Assembly: GCA_016584305.1 (NCBI GenBank)
Contig: JACEEZ010012027.1
Coordinates: 1 to 64,000 of the forward strand
DNA: 64,000 nt
DNA from: Chionoecetes opilio
Lineage: Eukaryota > Arthropoda > Malacostraca > Decapoda > Majidae
Reading direction: 5' to 3'
Below the pieces are notes generated by a model, which ran no database searches, was not told the DNA's origin, and saw only the letters and a program-made list of their open reading frames with translations. Each line of letters opens with the position of its first letter. The stretch's first letter is position 1. The translations under genes and the position numbers were made by a program. Below are positions 48,105 to 58,879 of the stretch, piece after piece.

Positions 48105-48870
48105 ATACGGGTCATATAGAAATGGTTTATCAGTATATATGATATACTGTAATCTTCGTAAATGTTTGTTCTCTAATATTATAAAATAAAAAACAGTAAA
48201 ACAAGCTAAAGAAATGCCATTACGAGACTCTGAAGAAATATGCATGAACTTAATATTCACTTCAACTCTTCGCCATTTAAAACTTTGCGAGTCAACTTTT
48301 ATCATGAAGGGTATCAATATAAGCGCAATTTTATTAGCTTTTCATTGATGTATTTTGTTTTCTGATAAATGAATTACCACCATGCATAAATTAGCGTTAA
48401 CTAAATAAATAAAATCATCAATCGGGTAATTTTCCCGATTGATGAGGTTATTTATTTAGTTAATGCTAATTTATACATGGTGCTAATTCATTTATCAGAA
48501 AACGAAATATATAAGTAAATAAATAACATCATCAATCGGTAAAAATTACCCGATTGATGATTTTATTTATTTATTTAACGCTAATTTATGCATGGATCTA
48601 ATTCATTTATCAGAAAACAAAATATATCAATGGAAAGCTAATAAAATTGCGCTTCTATTGATACCCTTCATGATAAAAGTTGACTCGCAAAGTTTTAAAT
48701 GGCGAAGAGTTGAAGTAAATATTAAGTTCATGCATATTTCTTCAGAGTCTCGTAATGGCATTTCTTTAGCGTGTTTTACTGTTTTTTATTTGATAATATT
48801 ATAGAACAAACATTTAGAAGATTACAGTATGTATATCATATATACTGATAAACCAGTCTATATGATAGTC
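48105..48870. repeat. palindromic MITE
   Basis: Arms about 48110-48470 and 48500-48868 are reverse complements across about 350 bp (for example CTTCAACTCTTCGCCATTTA and its complement). The centre has a repeated CATCAATCGG hairpin. No coding content. Confidence 0.85.
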
Positions 48871-48974
48871 CATAGACCACTATATCTCTTTGTCGGGCGG
48901 GCCGTGGGCCGCTATGCAGCCTGGCAATTTCAAAACATTGTCGCGTGAACAGTCCAGAGATATAGTGGTCTATG
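48871..48974. mobile_element. 104-bp MITE with 17-bp perfect TIR
   Basis: Left CATAGACCACTATATCT (48871-48887) and right AGATATAGTGGTCTATG (48958-48974). The last 48 bp match 595-646 and 11251-11300 in the gypsy leader. A similar left end, CATAGACCACTGTAAATC, lies at 48006, so it may be the right part of a larger element 48006-48974 into which the palindrome inserted. Confidence 0.75.
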
Positions 48975-49151
48975 ATACTGCTTATTGAAGTCTGGTCATG
49001 CACAGGATATAGTATTCAGGCAGTGACCTTGCTTCAGGGGAGTTAGAATATAAGGGGTTAAGGTCTTGCCTCCCGTCTTCCCACCTGTGAGGACCATCAG
49101 AGGCTTCAATCAAATACCACAATGCAGGAATTGACACAGTAAAAACCAGTA

Positions 49152-49927
49152 CAGTCAAACCTCGATATAACGGACTAAAGGTGGGGAGGAGGAGTCCGTT
49201 ATTGCCGATTGTCCGTTATAGCGAGGTATTTTCCCAATGGGGGAAAAATATATGAAAAAACCGAGAAATTGTGAAATAAATGAGAAATAATTACAAACAC
49301 AACCAGACTGTGTAGCTATGTTGGGAGGTAAACAGTGACTGGCACTACATGCTGAATTTGGTCCGCTCCTACACGTGAAATAAATGAGAAATAATCACAA
49401 ACACAACCAGAACGTGTAGCTAGTCAAGCTCAAGCTCTAGTAAAAGTTCAACAAATTACAACGAGCCAGATCAGCCGTGGCTTCCAAAGGTATTGCTTAT
49501 TATCATGACTAATGCTCTTTATTATATATATTATATGGTTTGTGAAGTGCAGTTCTATACACGTGTCACTATTTAGGTCAGTGTAGCACTGCGTGTCGCC
49601 TTAAGTAAGGGTGATTTAGGGTGTTGAGGTGACGGGAGACGTAGCAGCGGCCACGCCATAACACTAATAGTCCCCTATTTTAAACAATACATACCTTCTA
49701 CCACTAAATCACTAGCAACGCAGGCTCCTTCCTTATAATATTATATCTTAATATGTGAGACATCAAAACTCCATAAAACCCAAGCATTCCAAAATAAAAT
49801 GAGAAATAATAATATGTTGAGTTGACAATTCGAGCGGCGATAAGCGGTCTAATATGCAAAAAAAAAAAAAAAAAGTCACGCAATGGAGTCCGTTATATCC
49901 GAAGTCCGTTACATCGAGGTTTGACTG
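49152..49927. mobile_element. pogo/Tigger-like MITE, CAGTCAAACCTCGAT ends
   Basis: Left CAGTCAAACCTCGATATAAC and right inverted CAGTCAAACCTCGATGTAAC. The internal 49540-49760 segment matches, inverted, 39820-40060. 776 bp, no transposase. Confidence 0.85.
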
Positions 49928-50083
49928 TGCTAATTATTTCTCAAAGCACAATTTTTTCTTTTTTTCTTTCCCAGGCTAGTGAATGATCAATCAGGGTTCA
50001 TAAATTTATATGTTTAATATCTAAACTCTCCGATTATCTGAAGTATATCTTTGATGCTTGTATTGAACAGATTGTAACCAAAG

Positions 50084-50211
50084 CTTGTGGATTGACTTCA
50101 GATCCACCACAAGCCAAGGTGAGGTGTTGATGGCTCACTTGAGGGACGCTATGACTGATCTGGCGCCCTATGACTTCCAAGTGGCCGGCCACCACAAGGG
50201 CAGTCAGACAT
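50084..50211 (+). CDS. candidate host exon (internal)
   Basis: Acceptor-like AACCAAAG before 50084 and donor-like ACAT|GTAATT at 50211/50212. In the frame set by the exon at 47881 it reads LWIDFRSTTSQGEVLMAHLR followed by DAMTDLAPYDFQVAGHHKG and SQT, with one base left over. A T|TG join to 52496 keeps the frame open. The composition looks like ordinary protein and differs from surrounding repeats, but I do not recognise the family. The acceptor has another AG 13 bases upstream, which weakens it. Confidence 0.4.
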
Positions 50212-50810
50212 GTAATTTTTTAACCTACACCCCAGTATAACCAACACTACAGTTCATGTGTGTCTTTTTACTAGTTTAGCATCACCAAGCCATAGTGGAT
50301 ACATCAGTCTGGTGTTGTCCATAAATTTAGTGGATCAGGAATTTACTGGATACCCTTGTGAGTGGACTTAAAAGTAATCGTCCAGACCAATTATTTTTTT
50401 TGCCTAATTATGTTGAATGTACATTCAAAACACCTAATCCACCAAAAATAATTGATTTTCAGGCCTTATTTCTGTAAAAACACGACTTTTGTAAAAAGCG
50501 CGCGCAAAAAAAAATCTTCCCTCCAACAGGGCTACGAATGTTATTGATGACGTCAGAGGAGGAGCTCCAATGTAAACATCTGTCTGACACCTGTCGGCAA
50601 ATGTTTATGATGAGCGATTGTACTTTGGTGTCAGACAGTGAATTTGTCGCTGTGACAGATCTAGAGTACGATGTTCAATCTGAGTCCTAAATAAATGACG
50701 CTGCTCGCGTATACTATGAGGAAAACGAACCTCAGATTGTGATGGGAACCCAACCCTATATGTTTGAACCAGAATACGAGGCGGACGAACAGATGTTAGC
50801 GGCAACAACA

Positions 50811-51345
50811 ACCCCTTACACACAACCATCCCTTACACACAACAACCCCTTACACACAACAACCCCCTTACACACAACAACCCCTTACACACAACAACCC
50901 CCTTACACACAAACCCCTTACACACAACAACCCCCTTACACACAACAACCCTTACACACAAAAACCCCCTTACACACAACAACCCCTTACACACAACAAC
51001 CCCCCTTACACACAACAACCCCTTACACGCAACAATCCCTTACACACAACAACCCCTTACACACAACAACCCCCTTACACACAACAACCCCTTACACACA
51101 ACACCCCCTTACACACAACAACCCCCTTACACACAACAACCCCTTACACACAACAACCCCTTACACACAACAACCCCCTTACACACAACAACCCCTTACA
51201 CACAACAACCCCTTACACACAACAACCCCTTACACACAACAACCCCTTACACACAACAACCCCCTTACACACAACAACCCCCTTACACACAACAAACCCT
51301 TACACACAACACCCCTTTACACACAACAACCCCCTTACACAAAAC
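50811..51345. repeat. 17-bp minisatellite
   Basis: About 31 units of CCCCTTACACACAACAA with 16- to 18-bp variants. Frames through it translate as repeats of YTQQP and LTHNN and are not genes. Confidence 0.95.
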
Positions 51346-51404
51346 AATTGGTGATAGTGATGGTGGTGACACACAGCAACACAACAGCATCCGGTGAGGG
51401 AGTG

Positions 51405-51955
51405 AGTGTGTGTATTTACCTAGTTGTATTTACCTAGTTGTAAAATACAGGAAAAGAGCTATGCTCGTACTGTCCCGTCTCCAAATCTACAATAATCCAG
51501 CTTGCCTTTGAAGTCCTGAATACTTCTTGCATTAATCACTTTTGCATCAAGGTTGTTCCAGGCTTCTATGCTTCTATACGGGAAGCTGTATTTTTTTTAT
51601 ATCCCTCTTGCATGTTGTCCTTTTTTAATTTCTTCTCATGACCTCTTGTACTTCTGTCGTCCCACACAAACAGATCTTCTCTATCAATTTTTTCCAGACC
51701 CATTGATGCTCTATACACTGCTATAAAATCTCCCCTTTATCTTCTTTTCTCAAGTGTTGGGAGTTTTAAGTCTTGAAAGTCTTTTTTCATATGTTAAAAC
51801 TCTCAGACTTGGAGCCATTTTTGTGGCTGCTCTTTGTATTCTCTCAATCTTCCTTATATCCTTCTTTTTATGTGGTGACCCAATCACTGCCGCATATTTC
51901 CCAAACCCTTTGGGCGAATCAGAGATGTTATCAATTTCTTGATCATCTCTTCATC
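51405..51955 (-). mobile_element. decapod-type L2/CR1 LINE 3' end
   Basis: Minus-strand C-terminal coding: AATKMAPSLRVLTYEKRL near 51830-51780, then KYSFPYRSIEAWNNLDAKV (about 51590-51535) and FKGKLDYCRFGDGTVRA (about 51515-51465). A 3' tail follows with TACAACTAGGTAAA repeats at 51411-51440. This 3' end resembles sequences I recall as abundant in decapods. Flanking GGGAGTGAGTGTGTG and GGGAGTGTGTGTGTG may be target-site duplications. Confidence 0.8.
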
Positions 51956-52009
51956 CAGATATGTGGGAGTGTGTGTGTGTGCATGGTGTGTGTGTGTGTG
52001 TGGTGAGTG

Positions 52010-52182
52010 TATCACTACAAATCCTTGCAAATTTCAACTTACCGTTCCAATCTGCCCTAGTCCGCCGCACTAATCTTTTCAACACATTTAACGTTGTCGT
52101 ATCAGTCGGAAACATGTGCAAACTTTTCTCGAAAGGCACAGCTGTCTTGCTGCCACCCATAAAGGATGCATGCATGTGGCAT
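52010..52182 (-). pseudogene. THAP zinc-finger remnant
   Basis: Starts MPHACILYGW at 52182 (C at residue 5, W where the second C is expected). After one frameshift it continues SLHMFPTD, then RADWNGKLKFARICSD, matching the THAP signature (C..C, FP, W, ICS) up to the point where CSxHF is expected. The sequence is there replaced by GT-repeat. THAP domains are DNA-binding modules of several transposases including Kolobok-type. Decayed. Confidence 0.6.
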
Positions 52183-52495
52183 ATTGCAAAAAAAATCTAT
52201 CAGAAACACCCAAAATCTTCAAGTACTATTTCTTTCTTGTGTTTACGTGCTTCTGATCAGCGCGGGGAGAGGAGGTCTTCCTCCTGTTACGTCAACGAGC
52301 CGTGGCGCATCATCTGCCAGTTGCCAGCAGCGTTTTTCGAAGCTCGGGAATTTAAAAGATTTTGATTTCGCATTATTAAAAAACGGCTGACTGGATGCAA
52401 AAAGTGCCCAAAATATTGTTGATACACTCGATAATGGCTACTCTAACTACATAAAATCAGGAATGATGAAATGGTCTGGACAATTACTTTAAGAG

Positions 52496-52539
52496 TGCAG
52501 CAAGACCTGGAGATGGTGATGAATACACTAGTGGAGTAA
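52496..52539 (+). CDS. candidate terminal host exon
   Basis: Follows AAGAG directly after the right TTAA of the Kolobok-like element. Joined by one base from 50211 it reads LQQDLEMVMNTLVE and a TAA stop. Phase fits the two upstream candidate exons. Before insertion the acceptor would have been GTGGACTTAAGAG. Weak but consistent. Confidence 0.35.
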
Positions 52540-52686
52540 GTGGACCCCAACAAGCATACAGAGAACAGCCACATAAATAAGCTAACCTTACCAAGATGTC
52601 TTTTTTAAGAATTACTTTGTGATAATACATTTAAAGTTAAGACATGTTCACTCAAATTAGCATCAAATTGTTTCATTTATGGTTGT

Positions 52687-52706
52687 TATTATTATTACGA
52701 TTGTTA

Positions 52707-52742
<36 letters not shown>
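52687..52742. repeat. (ATT)n microsatellite
   Basis: About 17 trinucleotide units with interruptions. Confidence 0.95.
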
Positions 52743-52842
52743 TCATTATTATTATGGTTCTTGGCCTAGGGATCTGGCACCCCCTCTACCCACCACACTA
52801 AGGTTCATACTAATGTGTAGTTGAGTCAGCATGGGTGGTTAA

Positions 52843-55219
52843 TAGGGTACGCCGTAGGTCCAATGAAAGTAAAATATAGATTTATTTCTAATTTGGCAGG
52901 GTGTTTTTCTTATGTAAAATTGAATTTAAAGGGTGGTTTGTTCACTTCAACTTTTGGTTTGAGCACTTCTTGCTATGCAAAATGGACTTTTATATTTGTA
53001 TGCAAAACATAGCTTAGCATACACCATCTTTAAACTCACAGAAAAGCCACTTAAGTTCGGATTCGATAAATTTCACTGATGATAAAGTTGTAGAGCGCTA
53101 AAACTATCGGAAGTATGCCCTCGATATTACCGTAAGACCTACATTAAGTCCGCCAGACGCCGGAAAGCTCACTTTCTCATACAAAATCGCCTCGTTTTTT
53201 GGGTAAAACGTTTTTTCCTGGCAACTGATTTTTCCACATTATTAATTTACCCAACGTAAGTGGTTTCAGAGCTGGATACTGTTTAAGGCTAGGTCCTATC
53301 ACCAACTCCAAAAGTCAACAAAAAACACAGCGTAAGTCGGTCAAACACGTACGGTCGAAGTACAACTCCGCATCCAAGCATCCGGTTCGACGTTCCGCCC
53401 ACTGCTGCTGCTGCCTTGGCTTCTGGATTCCTCCAGGACCTTATCGCTGACGGCCACCTCTCTCCAGACATGTCGTACCTGGTCTGCGATCCTAACAAGC
53501 TGAGGAGGGCCAGCAGGATGCCATGGCATCGGCCAGGGACCTTGACCAGGGGAAGCACCAGGGTACCAAAATAGTTGGATTGGGTTACGATGGGAGGAAG
53601 GACAAGACCAGGACGATGGTGCCCCGACAGCTATGAGAAACTGCACCCAAGGTTGATCAGGGAGGAGCATGTGTCATGACAGAGGAGGCATCTGGAAGGT
53701 ACCTTTGGCACTTTGTACCAGAGGACCCGGTGCACCTGAGAAGCCTGCGTTCAAGGTGGCTCAGGCTCTCTATGATCTGCTGGTGACATAACGACTCCAC
53801 CGACTTACTGACCGTACTGCAAGGTGACTCAACTAGGGCCAACACGGGGTGTAAGGGTGGTACTCACGCCCATTTGGAGAAGATGCTGGGACGCAAGCTC
53901 TTCTGGAGTATATGCGTGTTGCACACAAACGAGTTTTGCCCCTGCGCCACCTTATCACCAGCATCACGGGCCTACCTCATCTGACACCTGGCTTCACGGG
54001 TCCAGTGTGCAGTCTGCTGTCCAGCGTGAATGAGATGCAGTACAACGCAGAGTTTCAAGGAGTGCCAGGCGGTGAAGATCTCGCGGAGATACCGGAGTAT
54101 ATCCTGGTCAACATGTCCACTGACCAGCAGGTCTCCTACCACTGTCCAGGCTGTGAAGCGGGGCGTTCCTCCCGTCCGAGCTGCAGGAGATCAAGTGTGG
54201 CAAGGTGTCCCCACTCCAGATGGCTCACCACAGCCCAGTCGCTCGTGTACATGTGGACCAGAAAGCATGGACTGACTGGCAAAGAACTGAACACCCTGGA
54301 AATCCTAGTCAAGTACTGCCTGCAGGTGTACTTCAAACTCTACTACGACATCAAGGTTCACCACAGACTAGAGGACGGCCCCAAGCACATCCTCAAGCAG
54401 CTCAGAGTAATGAGGTCGCAGCCCAAGAAGGTCCAAACAGCTGTGACCTTCTACGTGCGACAGGAGCATGGTTCACACACTCAGAATGTGTCCTCCTCTC
54501 GCTGATGGCGAGTCAGAGTGAGGACGGCCGCAGGTTCGCCGTGACCCAGATTTTGAAGCTGAGGGGTGGCGAGGAGTATGGGGACACCAGTGTAAGACCT
54601 CGCATCACACCCAAGCTGAACTTGTCAGCCACCAGCTTGCAGACACTGATCAGCTGGCAGCCTGGCCAGGTGCACGAGCCGGCATTCACCTGTTCACTGT
54701 CCGGGGATCAGATCCAGGAGATCCTGGTAAAGCCGTACGAGGTTCCGGCTTCTCTATCCACACTCAGAGCACCGAAGAGTCGTGAAGCAGGTGACATAGG
54801 CTGCGGCAGCAGTGGTGGGGCAGCAGCCAGAGACGGGTTCATCCGGGCTCGGGTCCACCACCGGGAGACCATGCCCTGCTTCAGGTCTAAGAAGGACATG
54901 ATGGACACGTTCTAGGCCACGTAGAGGCTGTGACACTGTGATGTAGTGCCTGATGGACCAACTGATCAGAAAGAGCTTACCACGCTAGTCATTTGGAACT
55001 CATGTTGGTGCATGATGCAATACACAGGACCAACCGGACACTGCGTACTCATTTAAGCATTATTCGATAAGGGTGCAATATAAAAGTGCAATTTTGCATA
55101 GTAAGAATTGCTCAAATGCAAAAATGGATAGAGATAAATCGTCTTAAGAATTCCATTTTACATAGGAAATTGGCATGCCAAAGTTGAGAAAAAGAATTTT
55201 TGTTATACGGCGTACCCTA
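52843..55219 (+). mobile_element. hAT-like DNA transposon
   Basis: Perfect 14-bp TIR TAGGGTACGCCGTA at both ends, fitting the hAT terminal consensus. An 8-bp direct repeat TGGTTAAT is at 52836-52843 and 55223-55230 (three extra bases on the right), fitting the 8-bp hAT target duplication. It carries a broken transposase (53345-54915). Confidence 0.8.
53345..54915 (+). pseudogene. hAT-like transposase remnant
   Basis: Coding in three frames with at least four frameshifts and stops. Recognisable blocks: LASGFLQDLIADGHLSPDMS (about 53425-53475); GLGYDGRKDKTR (53582-53616); EEHVS (53667); GDST, the likely second catalytic region (53823-53834); MLGRKLFW then LHTNE (53882-53933); HSRWLTTAQSL (54211-54243); HGLTGKELNTLE (54265-54300); GPKHILKQLRVMRSQ (54378-54422). 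A final frame follows with LSATSLQTLISW, VHEPAFTCSL and ARDGFIRARVHHR near 54830-54865. I recall a widespread arthropod family with these blocks; the RNase H-like assignment is inference. Minus-strand frames here are shadows. Confidence 0.7.
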
Positions 55220-55230
55220 CACTGGTTAAT

Positions 55231-55449
55231 CATCTAGTCAGTTCTGAGACATGAGATGTAGAGTGCATGACTATTTTCCCTGCATGTTGTAAGAGGCGAC
55301 TTGAAGGGGCGAGGGCGAAGAGATAGGATCCTTCCCTTCATAGTGTCATTTCCCATAAAAACAATAAAGCACCCTAGCCATTTGTTTAGGAGATTTTCAA
55401 ATTGCTTGAAATATTTTTATAATAATAAAAAACATTGGTTTGAGTTATG
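55231..55449. other. no recognisable feature
   Basis: Spacer between the hAT-like element and the CR1 3' end; contains one AATAAAG. Nothing else supported. Confidence 0.5.
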
Positions 55450-57184
55450 ACTGGGTTATGTTAGAACATAAGAAAATAAGGAAGCTACAAGAGGCCGCGA
55501 GGCCTACACGTGGTAGTTCCTGTCACCTAACACTACCTACAATCCACCTTTCATTCCCCATCCATGAACCTATCCAGCCCCTCTTTAAAGCTCCCTAATG
55601 ACTCCGCACTAACTACCTGTCTACTGAGAACCATTCCATTCATTCACCACCCTATTTGTAAACCAGTTTTTTTCCCTATTTCCTTTCTAAATCTACGCTT
55701 TTCCAGCTTGAATCCATTACTTCTTGTTCTACCCTGGTTAAAACCCGTAAGAACTTTTCCTACCTCTCCTTTATTAAATCCCTTTATCCACTTAGAAACT
55801 TCTATCAGATCGCCCCTTACTCTGCGTCTCTCGAGTGAGTGAATTTTAAATAACTTCAATCTCTTCTCATAACTAAAGTTATGCATCCTTGTATCATTTT
55901 GGTCATCCTTCTCTGCACTGTTTCTAACAGGCTATATCCATCCTGTAATATGGAGACCAAAACTGAACCGCATAGTCTAGGTGAGACCTGACTAGGGCCA
56001 GATAAAGCTTTAGAATAACTTCCGCACTTCTACTTTTAACACTTCTGGTAATGAATCCTAATACTCTATTAGCTCTATTTCTGGCCTCAATACATTGTTT
56101 CCTAGGTCGAAGGTCTGGGCTCACCCTCACTCCAAGATCTTTTTCACCTTCTGATCTTTTCAGCGATACATTGCTTATGGTGTATCTATTACCAGGGTTT
56201 TTTCTACCAACATTCATAACGCTGCCATTTATCAATATTAAATTCCATCTGCCATCTGACTGCCCACTCGTTAAGTTTATCTAAGTCTCCCTGCAATATG
56301 TTTTACATCAGACTGTGATCCAATAATCCTACCTACCTTAGTATCATCAGCAAACTTGCTGATATCACTGCTAATCCCACTATCCAAGTCGTTGATGTAA
56401 ATCAAAATAGTAATGGACCCAAAACAGACCCTTGTGGAACTGCACTTGTCACCAGTCCCCATTCAGATTTAGAACCATTAATTTTAACCCTTTGTTGCCT
56501 ATTACTTAGCCAAGCTCTGATCCAATGAAGAACCTTCCCATCTATTCCATGAGCCCTAACCTTATTTAAGAGTCGCTCGTGTGGTACTTTGTCAAATTCC
56601 TTACTAAAGTCCAGATATATTATATCATAATCCTTATCATTATCTGCCGTCTCATAAACTTTCCTATAAAAACTCACTAAATTGGTGAGACATGACCTAC
56701 CCTTGGTGAATCCATGTTGTGAATCATTGATCTAACTATGTTTATCTAAGTGCTCTCTAATGTTTTTTGCAATAATAGATTCCAATAGTTTACCCACCAC
56801 TGATGTTAGACTTACGGGTCGATAATTTGACTTTAGTCCTCTGTCACCCTTCTTAAATATGGGAACAACATTTCCTTTCCTCCACAATAATGGCACATCG
56901 CCTATCTCAACCGATTTCCTAAAAATGTGCACTAACGACTCACTAACAACCTCCTTGCATTCCTTTAATACCCTGGGATACACTTCATCTGGTCTTGGCG
57001 ATTTAAAAAATTTCATTTTATCTATACCCTTTTCCACCATTTCCCTAGTTATCACAATATCTTTGAGTTTCTCCTCATCGCTTCCTTTGAACATCTGTTC
57101 ACTATCAGGTATCGTCTGTGTATCCTCCTCCGTAAAAACACTTAAGAAATAATCATTTAGACACTTGCACATATCCTCATCCAA
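55450..57184 (-). mobile_element. CR1 LINE, 5'-truncated, minus strand
   Basis: Read from 57184 downward: FLSVFTEEDTQT, then KEFDKVPHER-type palm sequence (about 56600-56560). RT blocks are NYRPVSLTSVVGKLLESI (about 56825-56770), VPQGSVLGPLLF (about 56437-56402) and KFADDTKVG (about 56355-56330). The thumb and C-terminal blocks are EGEKDLGVRVSPDLRPRKQC (about 56155-56095), LDYAVQFWSPY and RRRVRGDLIEV (about 55835-55800), then a 3' UTR ending near 55460 with ACATAAGAAAATAAGGAAGC. Four broken frames. Same family as 29437-29765. Confidence 0.85.
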
Positions 57185-57500
57185 TTAACATTAATGTTCT
57201 GATTGATTAGTCGTAAAATGCACATTAGGCAGGGTTATATGTAGAAGTTTTGGGTTAAGCATTACTAGAAAACGGTGGGGAGATATTGTTAATTGGATAT
57301 TACAATACCTCATGAGTGAGCTGTTGAGGAACTGACAAGATGGGAATTGGGGTACAAAAAATGAAATTTTTGTAATATAATTTTTTGTTTTGTTTATACA
57401 GGTGAACGGAAATCACACAGCTCGTAACTGGAACATTATCTATTATTATTATTATTATTACTACTATTGTTATTATTATTATTATTTTTTTTTTAAATAT
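57185..57500. repeat. spacer with (TAT)n microsatellite
   Basis: No gene. (TAT)n-like repeat at about 57440-57488. Confidence 0.7.
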
Positions 57501-57502
57501 CA

Positions 57503-57712
57503 TATCATAGTGGTTAGCACCCTTGGCTCACAACCGAGATGTCTGAGATGTCGAGGGTCATTTCCCCAGCCAGGTGGAGATAATTTGTTTTTTATCTTTT
57601 TTCACCCTGGAGCCCTTGTTCACGTAGCAGAGAATAAGTATGGGATGTAAACCGTGGAGCTGTGTTCTAAAATTCCCAGCAGGAGCTGATGATGGCTACC
57701 CTTCACTTAGGT
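57503..57712 (+). mobile_element. degenerate tRNA-derived SINE
   Basis: Has an A-box-like TAGTGGTTAGCACCC at 57509-57523 and a degraded B box GAGGGTCATTTCCCC near 57553-57567. A body follows containing CCAGGTGGAGATAATTTG. Confidence 0.6.
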
Positions 57713-57713
57713 C

Positions 57714-58240
57714 AGTGTGACTGTGGTGTTTGAGTGTGTGTGACTGCGGTGTTTTGAGTGTGTGTGACTGTGGTGTTTGAGTGTGTGTGACTGTGGTGTT
57801 TGAGTGTGTGTGACTGGTGTTTGAGTGTGTGTGACTGTGGTGTTTGAGTGTGTGTGACTGTGGTGTTTGAGTGTGTGTGACTGTGGTGTTTGAGTGTGTG
57901 TGACTGGTGTTTGAGTGTGTGTGACTGTGGTGTTTGAGTGTGTGTGACTGGTGTTTGAGTGTGTGTGACTGTGGTGTTTGAGTGTGTGTGACTGTGGTGT
58001 TTGAGTGTGTGTGACTGTGGTGTTTGAGTGTGTGTGACTGTGGTGTTTGAGTGTGTGTGACTGTGGTGTTTGAGTGTGTGTGACTGTGGTGTTTGAGTGT
58101 GTGTGACTGTGGTGTTTGAGTGTGTGTGACTGCAGTGTTTTGAGTGTGTGTGACTGCAGTGTTTTGAGTGTGTGTGACTGCAGTGTTTGAGTGTGTGTGA
58201 CTGTGGTGTTTGAGTGTGTGTGACTGTGGTGTTTAAGTGT
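57714..58240. repeat. 23-bp minisatellite
   Basis: About 22 units of GTGTGTGACTGTGGTGTTTG type, with a 20-bp variant lacking TGT and a CAG-containing variant near the right end. Translated frames are artefacts. Confidence 0.95.
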
Positions 58241-58506
58241 GTGTGCTTGTACATCTTTGCCTTGAAGGACAGAAAGGGTCTACGCCACACCACAAAAGGA
58301 AGTAAACAGGTGCAAGGTATGAAAAAAATTGGCATTACTTAGTATGTATTGTCATAATCATCATTCTTATTATCATTGTAATTATTACAAGGAAAAGGGA
58401 TTGGAGTCCTTGCCCCAATACATACTTTATTTTCTATTAAAACAAAAAGGCAAGCAATCTGCCTTGTGTTATATGCCACTCCACTTGTTTTGGAGAATGC
58501 CAGTTA

Positions 58507-58635
<129 letters not shown>

Positions 58636-58646
58636 TTTATTTGCAT

Positions 58647-58780
58647 AGTAGGAAGAGAATGACCAGTGATGTTACAAACGGCATCTTTATTAATAGAAAC
58701 ATTTTGTAGGATCCAAACGTTTCAGACAAATCTTACAATAAAGATGCTGTTTGTAACATCACTGGTCGTTCTCTTCTACT
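58647..58780. repeat. short inverted-repeat element
   Basis: Arms 58647-58691 and 58737-58780 (AGTAGGAAGAGAATGACCAG and complement, with a few mismatches) around a 45-bp spacer. Confidence 0.85.
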
Positions 58781-58879
58781 GAAGATCTGGTTCCCTATGA
58801 ACACACACTATTTCTGATGTATTATTATTGCTTTGCTTGCGGAGGATGAATGGCAGCTCCAGAGGATTTTGAATGAATC

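Larger units (their letters stand above)
50372..52488 (-). mobile_element. Kolobok-like TTAA-target element with THAP remnant
   Basis: TTAA at 50368-50371 and 52489-52492, TIR AGTAATCGTCCAGACC (one extra A on the left; one change, GTCCAGACCA, on the right). It encodes on the minus strand a broken THAP zinc finger (52182-52010). On the plus strand near 50739 lies a short frame reading GTQPYMFEPEYEADEQM that runs into a minisatellite. Contains a 17-bp minisatellite and an L2/CR1-like LINE insertion. Confidence 0.75.

Noticed and set aside
50811..51345. CRISPR-like array of short repeats
   Set aside because: Units are contiguous with no unique spacers, and the genome is eukaryotic.
50739..51437. 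232-codon frame rich in YTQQP
   Set aside because: Apart from its first about 25 codons it is a translated 17-bp minisatellite.
53289..54936. Minus-strand frames over the hAT-like region
   Set aside because: Shadows of the plus-strand transposase remnant, which has the recognisable blocks.
57712..58335. 207-codon minus-strand frame rich in HTQTPQSHTLK
   Set aside because: Translated 23-bp minisatellite.
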